Below, in pieces: positions 34,452 through 41,138 of a DNA stretch of 42,928 nt. Made by a program: the position numbers and the translations under genes. A model generated the notes under the pieces. The model did not search any database and was not told where the DNA came from. It saw nothing but the letters and a program-made list of their open reading frames with translations. This DNA is from a virus: IMG/VR virus record IMGVR_UViG_3300034118_000669, positions 1 to 42,928 of that record, one strand, 5' to 3'. The stretch's first letter is position 1. Each line of letters begins with the position of its first letter.

Positions 34452-34605
34452 GGTTGCCTCGCTTGATTCGCGGGATGCTTTGGCGGATCGCGGCACCGTT
34501 GGTGACGGTGGTGCATCCGGCAAATCCGGAATCCCTCAAACGGAGCCCCTACAAGCAGCATGTACGGCCCGTGATTCCGGGCTGTCCACGAACCATGTAG
34601 GGGCC
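34452..34605. promoter_or_regulatory. Divergent spacer with nested inverted repeats (operator or attP candidate)
   Basis: This 154-bp region separates the minus-strand integrase from the plus-strand recombination genes, so promoters for both must lie here or nearby. It contains TCCGG/CCGGA (34516-34530) and CACCGT/ACGGTG (34494-34510). There is also a 9-bp pair GCCCCTACA (34545-34553) / TGTAGGGGC (34596-34604), enclosing a hairpin GCCCG (34567-34571) / CGGGC (34578-34582). ATGTA-GG-CCGTGATTC also occurs twice as a near-direct repeat (34560 and 34595). This looks like recombinase arm sites, an attP core or operators. No known consensus is matched. Confidence 0.5.
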
Positions 34606-35427
34606 GTGATTCTGCGTGGAGAAGCGAACGCAGACTATCACGCCAACGAAACGCACAGGTCGTGCAGCCGAGTCAAAACGCTCCTTGACTCACCTGTCCT
34701 GTACGACCAGCGGTACATCGCCAAGACCCTGCCACCGTTCTCCAGCAGCGCCACCGATCACGGCACGCTGCTGCACTCGTGGCTGGAACTGGGAGACGAC
34801 TTCCTTGAGTCGCTGGTCGTTCCTCCGCCTTCCACCCTAACCGCCACCGGGCTCGTAGGCAAAGAAGCGGAAAAGTGGGCCAAAAACGAGGCTCCGGCGG
34901 GTGCTCTCGTCGTGTCTCCGAAGGAGCGGGCCCAGATCATCGCGGAGGTTGGGGCGATCAAAAGCAACCCCGCTGCCGCTGAACTCCTGTCCACAGTCGT
35001 GGAGCATGAGTTGAGCGTGTACTGGGAGTCGGCGGACGGCCATCGGCTCAAGTGCCGCTTCGATGCCATGACCAGCGACGGCATCGCCATCGACCTCAAG
35101 ACCACCCGCGAGGCAGACATCCTCGCGGACTTCTGGAAGTCGGTGATGTCGTTCCGCTACCACCTCCAAGATGCGTGGTATCGGTGCGGGATGGAGGCGA
35201 TGGGGCTGGAGCCGCAGCCGCTCCGCTTCATCGTCATCTCCACCTCTCTTCCGCACGACTGTCAGGTCGTGACTCTGCCTGCGGCTGTGGTCGCAGAAGG
35301 CCGGCGGCTCATGGATGCCGCCCTGGCTGAACTCCGTCTTCGTGAAGACCTCGACTGGTGGTTGCCGGAAACGCACGGCGAGGTCGTTGAACTCCAATTT
35401 CCGGCTCATGTTCTGGGGAGAATCTGA
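34606..35427 (+). CDS. RecE-like PD-(D/E)XK exonuclease
   Basis: The start is uncertain. GTG 34606 is suggested by the beginning of family-like sequence (ADYHANETHRSCSRVKTLLDSP) and an AGGGG just before it; the frame is open further upstream to 34444 across the spacer. From GTG 34606 the product is 273 aa. It shows YHANETHRS, GTLLHSWLEL, then WESADGHRLKCRFDAM with the first catalytic Asp, and IAIDLKTT with Asp-x-Lys. A Gln/Tyr segment follows (YHLQDAWYRCGMEAMG). This order is that of RecE/DUF3799-type exonucleases that resect double-stranded DNA for annealing recombination. The ERF gene directly downstream is the usual partner. Confidence 0.8.
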   Translation: MILRGEANADYHANETHRSCSRVKTLLDSPVLYDQRYIAKTLPPFSSSATDHGTLLHSWLELGDDFLESLVVPPPSTLTATGLVGKEAEKWAKNEAPAGALVVSPKERAQIIAEVGAIKSNPAAAELLSTVVEHELSVYWESADGHRLKCRFDAMTSDGIAIDLKTTREADILADFWKSVMSFRYHLQDAWYRCGMEAMGLEPQPLRFIVISTSLPHDCQVVTLPAAVVAEGRRLMDAALAELRLREDLDWWLPETHGEVVELQFPAHVLGRI

Positions 35428-35428
35428 A

Positions 35429-36082
35429 ATGACTTCGGTAATCGCAGAATGGCCCGCCAGCAGTGGGCATCTCGACAAACTGTTTGAGGCCAAGAGCAAG
35501 GCGCTGGGTGCGATGAAGAACGCACCTCGCACCAGCAAGAGCCACTTCGGCAAATACGCCGACTTGGCGACCGTGCTGGACACGATCCGCAAGCCGCTTG
35601 CCGACAACGGCCTCGACGTGATTCAGTGTTTCGTGCCGTACGACGAGCAGCACGTCATGCTCGTCACGACGCTGGGGCACTCGTCCGGTCAGTTCATCCG
35701 TTCGTTCCTGCCCATCAAGTCCTCGCTCCAGCCGCAACAACTGGCGGCGACGGCGACGTACCTCAAGCGTGTGGAACTCGCGGCCATCGTCGGCTGTGCG
35801 GCGGAGGACGAGGACGACGGCGAGACGGCCCAGCGGGTTGCGGTCGCAGCCGCCATCACCGACGAGCCCAAGATCGAGAAGGCGCTGATCGCCAACATTC
35901 GGGCCGCGAAGGACGAGGTGGGTGTGCAGGGCGTTCTCGGCCGCGTCGAGCGTGGCGTCGAGGGCGGGCAGTTGTCGGCCGCTGCGGCGGAGCGTGTGCG
36001 TCTGGTGGCCGCTGACTGCGTGGCGAAGTTCGCCAAGCCGGCGGCCAAGAAGGAACAGCGGGAGCCGGTGGCGGCTTCTTGA
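35429..36082 (+). CDS. erf: ERF-type single-strand annealing protein
   Basis: ATG 35429 is preceded by GGGGAG with 8-nt spacing; in-frame extension upstream is inside the exonuclease gene. The 217-aa product has HFGKYADLATVLDTIRKPLADNGL, a hallmark of ERF-superfamily recombinases, followed by a central beta/alpha region (TLGHSSGQF, QPQQLAATATYLKRVELAAIVG). The C-terminus is Ala/Lys-rich. ERF proteins anneal complementary single strands. Pairing with the RecE-like exonuclease 2 bp upstream makes a complete phage recombination pair. The region around the GxxxTY-like motif is partly conserved (ATATYLKR). Confidence 0.88.
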   Translation: MTSVIAEWPASSGHLDKLFEAKSKALGAMKNAPRTSKSHFGKYADLATVLDTIRKPLADNGLDVIQCFVPYDEQHVMLVTTLGHSSGQFIRSFLPIKSSLQPQQLAATATYLKRVELAAIVGCAAEDEDDGETAQRVAVAAAITDEPKIEKALIANIRAAKDEVGVQGVLGRVERGVEGGQLSAAAAERVRLVAADCVAKFAKPAAKKEQREPVAAS

Positions 36083-36155
36083 TCGGAACTGGCAGGGCAG
36101 GGCCACCTCCTCAGCGGCACGCCGGATGCCGTCCTCTCATCCGGCACTTCAAACC
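36083..36155 (+). promoter_or_regulatory. Spacer with 8-bp hairpin
   Basis: The 73-bp gap contains GCCGGATG (36121-36128) and CATCCGGC (36138-36145), a perfect 8-bp pair with a 9-nt loop, ending 10 nt before ATG 36156. It is not followed by a T run, so it looks more like a translational or transcript-stability element than a terminator. Confidence 0.45.
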
Positions 36156-36494
36156 ATGACTCAAGACATTCAACGCTACATCACGCTGGCTCAGGGCGTT
36201 TCGGCGCACGCTCAGGCGGGAACGCTGGCCCACGAGACGGCGGTGTCGTTTTGCAAGGTCATCCTGCCGGCGTTGCTGGTGGAGATCGAACTGGCCCAGC
36301 GGGTAGACGCCCGGCTCTCGCAGATGTTCCCGGCCCCTGCCGCCCCGCAGCCGGAGTGTGCTGCCACCGTGTGCAGCAGCCGGCGGGCACCCCCTGCTGG
36401 CGATACGGCTGGGAAGGCCAAGAAGAAGCGGGCCAAGCGGGCCACCAAGAAGTCCAAGAAGAAGGAGGGCAAGGATGTCCACGCTGCTTCGTGA
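36156..36494 (+). CDS. Helical protein with Lys-rich tail (112 aa)
   Basis: ATG 36156 is chosen; the open frame extends upstream only as a shadow of the ERF gene. The 112-aa product has a helical N-terminal half (DIQRYITLAQGVSAHAQAG, VILPALLVEIELAQRVD) and an extremely basic C-terminus, KKKRAKRATKKSKKKEGK. The tail suggests nucleic-acid binding. It overlaps the helicase gene by 20 bp, so it may be a partner in replication or recombination. No named family. Confidence 0.6.
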   Translation: MTQDIQRYITLAQGVSAHAQAGTLAHETAVSFCKVILPALLVEIELAQRVDARLSQMFPAPAAPQPECAATVCSSRRAPPAGDTAGKAKKKRAKRATKKSKKKEGKDVHAAS

Positions 36495-37998
36495 CTACCA
36501 GCGGTCTGCCGTTGCCGCCGTGTGCCGTGCCGCCAAGAGCGGGCAGAAGCGGATCGTCGTGTGCCAGCCGGTCGGCTCCGGAAAGACGGAGGTGATCGCG
36601 GAACTGTGCCGCATCGCCCGCTACCCGCTGCTGATGGTGCCGCTCATCGACCTCATGCGTCAGGGCCGCGACCGTTTGGAACTGCGGCTGGACGAGCGAT
36701 GCGACATCGAGCAGGGCGGGAACTTCGCGGAAAGCATCGAGGGGCTTCGCCGGCGAGTGATCGTCGGGTCGCGTGACAGCCTGCTCTCCAGCGGCCGGTA
36801 CAAGGCGACGGCCTACGAGCGGGTGTCGCTGGTGCTGGTAGACGAGTGCCACGTCGGCATGACGCCCCGCATGGAAGAGATGCTTCGGTGGTTTGAGCAG
36901 CGGGGGGCGACCATCGTCGGCTTCTCGGCCACGCCCTACAAGGGCAAGGGCAAGGCGCTGCGGTACTGGCCTCGCCCGCAGGTTGTCTATTCGCTGATGG
37001 ACGCCATCAACGACGGCTACCTCGTCGGCCCGCAGTGCTTTCTCAGCGAGGCCAAGTCCTTCGACCTGACGCTCGTGGACGACGAGGCTGGCGGCTGGAA
37101 CAAGTCGCAACTGGCGGCCGTCCTGACTGCCGAACACTTCGCCCAAGAGGTCACGAGCCTCGTGCTTTCGACCTACCGCAACCAGCCGTCCGTTGTCTAC
37201 GCCTGCAACCGCAAGCAGGCGGAACTGTTCTGCGAGGTGTTCGCCCGCTACGGCGCCCGTGCCAGTCTCGTCCACTGCCGCCAGAACCCGGAGGTGCGGA
37301 AGGCAAACATGGACGCCTTCCTGGCCGGCGACACCAAGATCATCGTGAACGTCGGGATCTTAGGGTACGGGTGGGACTTTCCGGCCCTCCGCAACGTGTA
37401 TATGGCGGCGCCGACGCGCTCGCTTTCCCGCTACGAGCAACGTCTGGGGAGAGGAACCCGCCCGCTGCCCGGCATCATCCATCCGGAGATGAGCCGAGAC
37501 GAGCGGCTGGCGGCGATTGCGGCCAGCGAGAAGCCGCACTTCAACATCTACGACATCACGGACAGCAGCCGGAGCCACCAACTGCTCAACGCCCTGCAAG
37601 TGCTGGATGCCAAGAGCCGGGTGCAGACGAAGCGCCGCGAGCGGCTGGCCGCATCGCTGTCGATGGAGGGCACCAGTGCCGTCGAGGCGATCCGGCAGGC
37701 CGATGCCGTCGATCTTGCGGAACTGGAGGCCCAAGCGCAGGAGATCATCGAGAAGCGGAAGCGTCTCATCGTCGGCGTGAACTTCGACCATTCCACCCGC
37801 GACCTGTTCTCCGAGCCGGAGGGCAAGAAGAAGCGTGGCTGGCGAATGATGTACGGCAAGTACAAGGGCGTGCCTCTCGACTCCATCCCGGAGGGCTACC
37901 TCTCGTGGGTGCTGGACTCGCAGAAGAAGCAGACGCCGTTCAAGTCTGCGGTTCAGAGGGAACTGAGCCGCCGCAAGGAGAGCCCTGCGTCCCGGTAG
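36475..37998 (+). CDS. SF2 DEAD/DEAH-like helicase with DUF3820-like C-terminus
   Basis: ATG 36475, behind GGAGGGCAAGG, gives a 507-aa protein. Motif I is PVGSGKT (32-38), motif II DECH (123-126) and motif III SAT (151-153). Later conserved blocks include IIVNVGILGYGWDFP and QRLGRGTR near 322-329, the motif VI of SF2 enzymes. It would translocate on or unwind duplex nucleic acid using ATP. At about 458-478, MMYGKYKGVPLDSIPEGYL matches the short GKYKG...IP..YL pattern of DUF3820-like modules, an added C-terminal unit. It follows the recombination genes. Confidence 0.87.
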   Translation: MSTLLRDYQRSAVAAVCRAAKSGQKRIVVCQPVGSGKTEVIAELCRIARYPLLMVPLIDLMRQGRDRLELRLDERCDIEQGGNFAESIEGLRRRVIVGSRDSLLSSGRYKATAYERVSLVLVDECHVGMTPRMEEMLRWFEQRGATIVGFSATPYKGKGKALRYWPRPQVVYSLMDAINDGYLVGPQCFLSEAKSFDLTLVDDEAGGWNKSQLAAVLTAEHFAQEVTSLVLSTYRNQPSVVYACNRKQAELFCEVFARYGARASLVHCRQNPEVRKANMDAFLAGDTKIIVNVGILGYGWDFPALRNVYMAAPTRSLSRYEQRLGRGTRPLPGIIHPEMSRDERLAAIAASEKPHFNIYDITDSSRSHQLLNALQVLDAKSRVQTKRRERLAASLSMEGTSAVEAIRQADAVDLAELEAQAQEIIEKRKRLIVGVNFDHSTRDLFSEPEGKKKRGWRMMYGKYKGVPLDSIPEGYLSWVLDSQKKQTPFKSAVQRELSRRKESPASR

Positions 37999-38006
37999 GA
38001 GGCCGC

Positions 38007-38405
38007 GTGAGTGAAGGATCACCAGATGAGCGTTTCATATCTGAAATCGGCGTGGCAATGGCTGTGGAGCGGCTGCTTCGGGCAGGCTTCCACGTTGCCG
38101 TTCCCATCGTGGACGACGGCTACGACCTGCTGGCCTTCGATGTGCGTCGGTATTGGCGCATCCAGGTCAAGGCGTCCTCGTCTCGTGGCCCGAACCGGTC
38201 GCGGATTCGCATCCAACGCGGGAGCGACAAGCAGCATGTGTATGACCCGCGTCACGTCGATGCGTTCGTTCTTGTCAACACGCGGACGAACGTCGTCATG
38301 TGCGTTCCCGTGTCGGAAACAAACGGCAGGCGGTGGGTCTCCTGGCGGGCTGCGGACAAGTGGTCAGACATGGGCGTCCTCCGGAGCATCCCCCGCATGA
38401 GGTGA
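38007..38405 (+). CDS. Small PD-(D/E)XK nuclease
   Basis: GTG 38007 has AGGAGG (37997-38002) 4 nt upstream. The 132-aa protein carries the fold signature: Glu21 in AVERLLRAGF, Asp40 in DDGYDLLAF, and Gln53-Val-Lys55 in RIQVKAS. A basic stretch SRGPNRSRIRIQRG follows. This resembles small endonucleases of the group I intron-associated PDDEXK_5 type or archaeal-resolvase-like enzymes. The partner substrate is unknown; branched or cleaved phage DNA is plausible, given the helicase directly before it. The gene ends at the edge of the structured noncoding region. Confidence 0.75.
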   Translation: MSEGSPDERFISEIGVAMAVERLLRAGFHVAVPIVDDGYDLLAFDVRRYWRIQVKASSSRGPNRSRIRIQRGSDKQHVYDPRHVDAFVLVNTRTNVVMCVPVSETNGRRWVSWRAADKWSDMGVLRSIPRMR

Positions 38406-38738
38406 GCCGCATCGACAATCTGAACGGCTGCGTGGGTTGGGAGAACCTCTGGCACGCAGACGCATGACCCACGACCAGAAGGGATCGTGACGAAAGTGGG
38501 TAGGCCAGCCGCAAGCGACAGGGCCAAGTCACGCGGACAGCAGGATGTCCGATAAGCAGGTCGCATGCCTCCGCCCCTGCGGCAAGGAGGACACCCCTAC
38601 GTCCTAACTGACAGTGGGCAGGTGGCGGCTAACCCTAGCCTTCGGGCTGGGGATTAGTCGCCGTCCACCCGCAGCGAGCCTTCAAACAGTGAGCAGGTTT
38701 CTTTCACAGATCGCTTTTTCACCAAAGGAGTGATGGGT
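38406..38738 (+). ncRNA. Large structured noncoding region, candidate novel RNA
   Basis: There is no supported gene in these 333 bases, in a genome otherwise almost without gaps. Paired segments include CGTGGGT (38431-38437) / ACCCACG (38467-38473), and CGGACA (38534-38539) / TGTCCG (38546-38551). CCTCC (38568-38572) / GGAGG (38586-38590) has an inner GCC/GGC. The long hairpin is listed separately. ACCCAC (38467-38472) can instead pair with GTGGGT (38496-38501), so two helices compete. AGGAC (38588-38592) / GTCCT (38601-38605) competes with CCTCC/GGAGG. The end holds the ribosome site for the next gene, so a free RNA or a long regulatory leader are both possible. I could not match it to tRNA, tmRNA, RNase P or HEARO patterns. 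Confidence 0.6.
38608..38674 (+). other. Long UUCG-capped hairpin inside the noncoding region
   Basis: The terminal part is near perfect: GGCGGCTAA (38624-38632) pairs with TTAGTCGCC (38654-38662) with one G-U pair. After a bulged A at 38653, CCCTAGCC (38633-38640) pairs with GGCTGGGG (38645-38652), again with one G-U, closing C-UUCG-G. Outer pairs GGG (38616-38618) / CCC (38668-38670) and CTG (38608-38610) / CAG (38672-38674) extend it. There is no following T run, so it is not a simple terminator. Confidence 0.72.
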
Positions 38739-38987
38739 ATGGCTGGATTCATGGCGCAGGCGTTGGGCGTTCTTCTCAAAGAAAACAAGGGGTTGGTGGA
38801 TGCCGCCAAAAGACTGGGCGGGCTGGCCGCTTGTCGTCAGGAGAAGTTTGAGCACAGCGTGGACTTGAACACGAAAGAGGAGTCGCATCGGTACGTCATC
38901 GCGTTCGCCACTGAGGAGGACGCAGAGAACTTTGCCCATGCCGTGTGGGACATCGTGGATTTGACAGCGGAGAGGGGCGATGAGTGA
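38739..38987 (+). CDS. Small protein after the structured region (82 aa)
   Basis: ATG 38739 is preferred over GTG 38730 and ATG 38733 because AAGGAG (38725-38730) has 8-nt spacing to it. The product starts with a Met/Ala/Leu helix (FMAQALGVLLKENKGLVDAAKRLGG) and continues with a beta-alpha segment EESHRYVIAFATEEDAENFAHAVWDI. It could be a small regulator or adaptor. No family recognised. Its position directly behind the structured region suggests it may be controlled by it. The stop overlaps the next ATG. Confidence 0.58.
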   Translation: MAGFMAQALGVLLKENKGLVDAAKRLGGLAACRQEKFEHSVDLNTKEESHRYVIAFATEEDAENFAHAVWDIVDLTAERGDE

Positions 38988-39681
38988 TGGACGCAAAGAA
39001 CTGTCGTCGTTCGCCGCCGAGTACGGCTTCTGTGCGGTGTGCTGGGGCCGAGAGTCCCTGCACATCCACCACTTGCAGCAGGGGGCCGGTCGCTCCCACG
39101 ACCGCAGGAACCTCCTGCGGCTCTGCATGTGGTGCCACGAAGGGCTGCACTTTGGCGGCAAGCACGACCTCAAGAAAGGCATGCTGCTCACCGCCAAGCG
39201 AGAGGTTGACGACGCCAACTACGACCCGTCGTGTCTGGCTTCGCTCCGTCTCAAGAGGCATCTCGGATACGGCCCGGAGCGGTATCCGGTGCGTGTGTTT
39301 GTGTTTCGCAGGAAGAACGGAATCCCGAAGGAGTTGAAGGACATGGCGATCAACAGCCGGCAGAAGGGCAAGCGTGGAGAACTGGAGGCAGCGGCCGAGT
39401 GGAACCGTCTGGTGCCGCAGGCCCACTCGCGTCGGTCGCAGCAGCACAGCGGAACCGAGTCCGCCAGCGACCTCATCTCTCCTGGCACGCCGCACTTGTG
39501 GATGGAGGTGAAGCGGGTTGAGCGTGGGCTCAACCTGCACGCCGTCATGGAGAAGTCCCGTGAGCAGTGCGGCGAACTCTGCCCGGTGGTGCTGCACCGG
39601 CAGAACGAGAAGGAGTGGCTTGTGACGTTCCCGCTGGAGCAGATCAAGCGGTTCGTGCAGCAGGTGCAAGGAGCAATGTGA
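38980..39681 (+). CDS. HNH endonuclease fused to a resolvase-like PD-(D/E)XK nuclease
   Basis: ATG 38980 overlaps the previous gene. The 233-aa protein joins two nuclease domains. Residues 15-60 form a zinc HNH domain: Cys18-x2-Cys21, His28/His30/His31, Asn44 and Cys49-x2-Cys52-His53. From Met122, INSRQKGKRGELEAAAEW opens a Holliday-junction-resolvase-like PD-(D/E)XK domain with Glu134, Asp164 in SASDL and Glu176-Val-Lys178. The second half begins exactly like free-standing phage resolvases. An AAGGAG at 39328-39333 precedes ATG 39343, so a separate short product is likely too. HNH could nick at packaging or cos-like sites; the second half would resolve branched DNA. Confidence 0.78.
   Translation: MSDGRKELSSFAAEYGFCAVCWGRESLHIHHLQQGAGRSHDRRNLLRLCMWCHEGLHFGGKHDLKKGMLLTAKREVDDANYDPSCLASLRLKRHLGYGPERYPVRVFVFRRKNGIPKELKDMAINSRQKGKRGELEAAAEWNRLVPQAHSRRSQQHSGTESASDLISPGTPHLWMEVKRVERGLNLHAVMEKSREQCGELCPVVLHRQNEKEWLVTFPLEQIKRFVQQVQGAM
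39328..39345 (+). promoter_or_regulatory. Internal ribosome-binding site and start for the resolvase half
   Basis: AAGGAG (39328-39333) lies 9 nt before the internal ATG 39343, exactly where the resolvase-like domain begins. Such a site would let the second domain be made alone, as 112 residues ending at 39681. Internal in-frame starts with this quality are rare by chance, but expression is not shown. Confidence 0.5.
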
Positions 39682-39938
39682 TGAACGCACGGGTCATCGA
39701 CTGGGACGGAGACGACGGCGAGGAGGAGGAAGTCCACAGTCCGATCCCGGACAAGGACGGCTGGGTCAATCTCAAGGAGGGCAAGGGCGATGCGGGTAAC
39801 GCTGGAGTGGTTCGAAGTCAGCCGAGCGGCGCTGGTGGGCGTAAGCCGAAACGTCGAGGCTCTGCGAAAGGGTCTGCAAAACGCCCGTCCCACAAACGAA
39901 AACGACTGGCACGTTCACATTCTCGGCGCTCTCGGTGA
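39681..39938 (+). CDS. Small charged protein, doubtful C-terminus (85 aa)
   Basis: ATG 39681 shares a base with the previous TGA. The first 36 residues are acidic (DWDGDDGEEEEVHS, then PDKDGWVNLKEG) and look like a real small protein. After the next gene's start at 39790 the frame becomes a run of Arg, Lys, Ser and Gly (RKPKRRGSAKGSAKRPSHKRK), which is what an out-of-frame reading of this GC-rich gene would give. The frame overlaps the 39790 gene by 149 bp. Either the gene is real with a basic tail or only the first half matters. Confidence 0.42.
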   Translation: MNARVIDWDGDDGEEEEVHSPIPDKDGWVNLKEGKGDAGNAGVVRSQPSGAGGRKPKRRGSAKGSAKRPSHKRKRLARSHSRRSR

Positions 39939-40263
39939 GTGTGCGTTTGCCAAAGCAACCAACCGGTACTGGAACGGCAGTGTCAACACCTTCAAGTCAG
40001 GCGGCGACGTGGGCGACAGCATCCAGGTGCGCACGCGATCCAAGCACTTCTACGAACTCATCGTGCGGGACGGCGACAGAGACACGGACGTGTTCGTCCT
40101 CGTCACTGGCGGCCCTCACGAGTTCACCATTCGTGGCTGGATGCCTGCGTCGGAGGCGAAGCAGCCGAAGTTCAAGGCCAACTACGGCGGATACGGCGAT
40201 GCGTATTTCGTCCCGCAGTCGGCGCTGCGTGCGATTGACCCGCTTGTGTGCAAGGAGTGCTAG
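39790..40263 (+). CDS. PD-(D/E)XK-like phage protein (157 aa)
   Basis: ATG 39790 follows CAAGGAGGGCAAGGG. The 157-aa product shows HILGALGECAFAKATNRYW with Glu50, SVNTFKSGGDVG with Asp73, and QVRTRSK with Gln79-Val-Arg81 in place of the usual Glu-x-Lys. FVLVTGG and a Trp-Met segment follow, and YFVPQSALR near the end. I recognise this layout from a common small phage protein with a restriction-nuclease-like fold. The Lys-to-Arg change at the third position may weaken catalysis. It is the fourth nuclease-fold gene in this region. Substrate unknown. Confidence 0.68.
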   Translation: MRVTLEWFEVSRAALVGVSRNVEALRKGLQNARPTNENDWHVHILGALGECAFAKATNRYWNGSVNTFKSGGDVGDSIQVRTRSKHFYELIVRDGDRDTDVFVLVTGGPHEFTIRGWMPASEAKQPKFKANYGGYGDAYFVPQSALRAIDPLVCKEC

Positions 40264-40266
40264 AGC

Positions 40267-40782
40267 ATGAACACCACCACGATGCAGACCTACACCGGAA
40301 AACTGATCGACCTTGCGAACTTCCGCGAGGAGGACGTTCGACTGCCTGACATCTCGCACGCCCTGTCCATCATCAACCGCTTCACCGGGCACAGCAAAGT
40401 GCCGTACTCGGTGGCCCAGCACAGCGTCATGGTGAGCCGGCTGACGCAGCCAGAGAACGCACTGTGGGGGCTGCTGCACGATGCCAGCGAGGCGTACCTG
40501 GGAGACGTAGCCACGCCCCTCAAGAACTGCCTGCCCGGCTACCGGGAACTGGAGGAGCATGTCCAGCGGACGATTGCCCGCGTGTTCTACCTGCCCTGGC
40601 CTATGCCGTCGGACGTGAAGACGGCGGACCTGCGGGCGCTGATGGGCGAGAAGCGGGACATCGTTCCCGGCACTGCCGACTGGGGGATCGACGTGGAGCC
40701 AGCGTGCGGGCCCATCAACCCGTACTGCTGGACGCAAGCCAAGACGTTGTTTGAGGACCGCTACAAGGAGTTGGTGCCATGA
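40267..40782 (+). CDS. HD-domain nucleotide phosphohydrolase
   Basis: ATG 40267 lies 3 bp after the previous stop. The 171-aa protein has the YfbR-like HD signature: His52 in VAQHS, His71-Asp72 in LLHDASEAYLGDVATPLK, and a late Asp121 in VKTADLRALMGEK. These residues hold the divalent metal for hydrolysis of nucleotide phosphates. In Z-genome phages, a related HD enzyme (DatZ) removes dATP. Here it is directly followed by a MazZ-like gene, with a 4-bp ATGA overlap. Which nucleotide this enzyme prefers cannot be read from sequence. Confidence 0.83.
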   Translation: MNTTTMQTYTGKLIDLANFREEDVRLPDISHALSIINRFTGHSKVPYSVAQHSVMVSRLTQPENALWGLLHDASEAYLGDVATPLKNCLPGYRELEEHVQRTIARVFYLPWPMPSDVKTADLRALMGEKRDIVPGTADWGIDVEPACGPINPYCWTQAKTLFEDRYKELVP

Positions 40783-41138
40783 CGAAGGTGACGCATGATC
40801 GGACGGTGAATTACGCCAGTGGGGCCGTGAGGTCGAGCGATGCGGAGGCGACGAGGTACGACCTCATCTCCCCCATCGGGCTCGCTGCGGTGGCGGCGGC
40901 GTGCGCTGAGGGGGCTGAAAAATACGGGGACTACAACTGGGAGAAGGGCATGCCGGCCAACGACATGCTGAACCATGCCCTGCGTCACATCTACATGTTC
41001 CTCTCCGGCAACCGGGACGAGGATCACTTGGGCCACGCCGCCTGGAATCTGATGGCGGCAATCCACTCGCTCGAGGTCTGGCCGCACCTCAACGAAGGGA
41101 CTCTCCGGAGCGGCTACTGCGAGGCACCGACAAAGTAA
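40779..41138 (+). CDS. MazZ/DUF5664-type dNTP pyrophosphohydrolase
   Basis: ATG 40779 overlaps the HD gene stop. The 119-aa protein has RYDLISPIGLAAVAAACAEGAEKYGDYNWEKGMP, then NHALRHIYMFLSG, and GNRDEDHLGHAAWNLMAAI. These are the metal-binding Glu, Asp and His positions of the small MazG-related family that includes DUF5664 and MazZ. MazZ converts dGTP (and dATP) to the monophosphate, supplying 2-aminoadenine synthesis with PurZ. Here no PurZ or matching polymerase is visible. An ordinary house-cleaning or nucleotide-salvage role is also possible. Confidence 0.82.
   Translation: MTKVTHDRTVNYASGAVRSSDAEATRYDLISPIGLAAVAAACAEGAEKYGDYNWEKGMPANDMLNHALRHIYMFLSGNRDEDHLGHAAWNLMAAIHSLEVWPHLNEGTLRSGYCEAPTK

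Noticed and set aside
34545-34604. tRNA-like cloverleaf
   Set aside because: The 9-bp outer stem resembles an acceptor stem, but the piece is only 60 nt and lacks a T-arm GTTC motif, anticodon arm and discriminator context.
38406-38738. HEARO/OMEGA RNA of an IscB element
   Set aside because: An HNH gene lies downstream, but it has no RuvC or bridge-helix region and the RNA does not match the pattern I remember; no transposon ends are seen.
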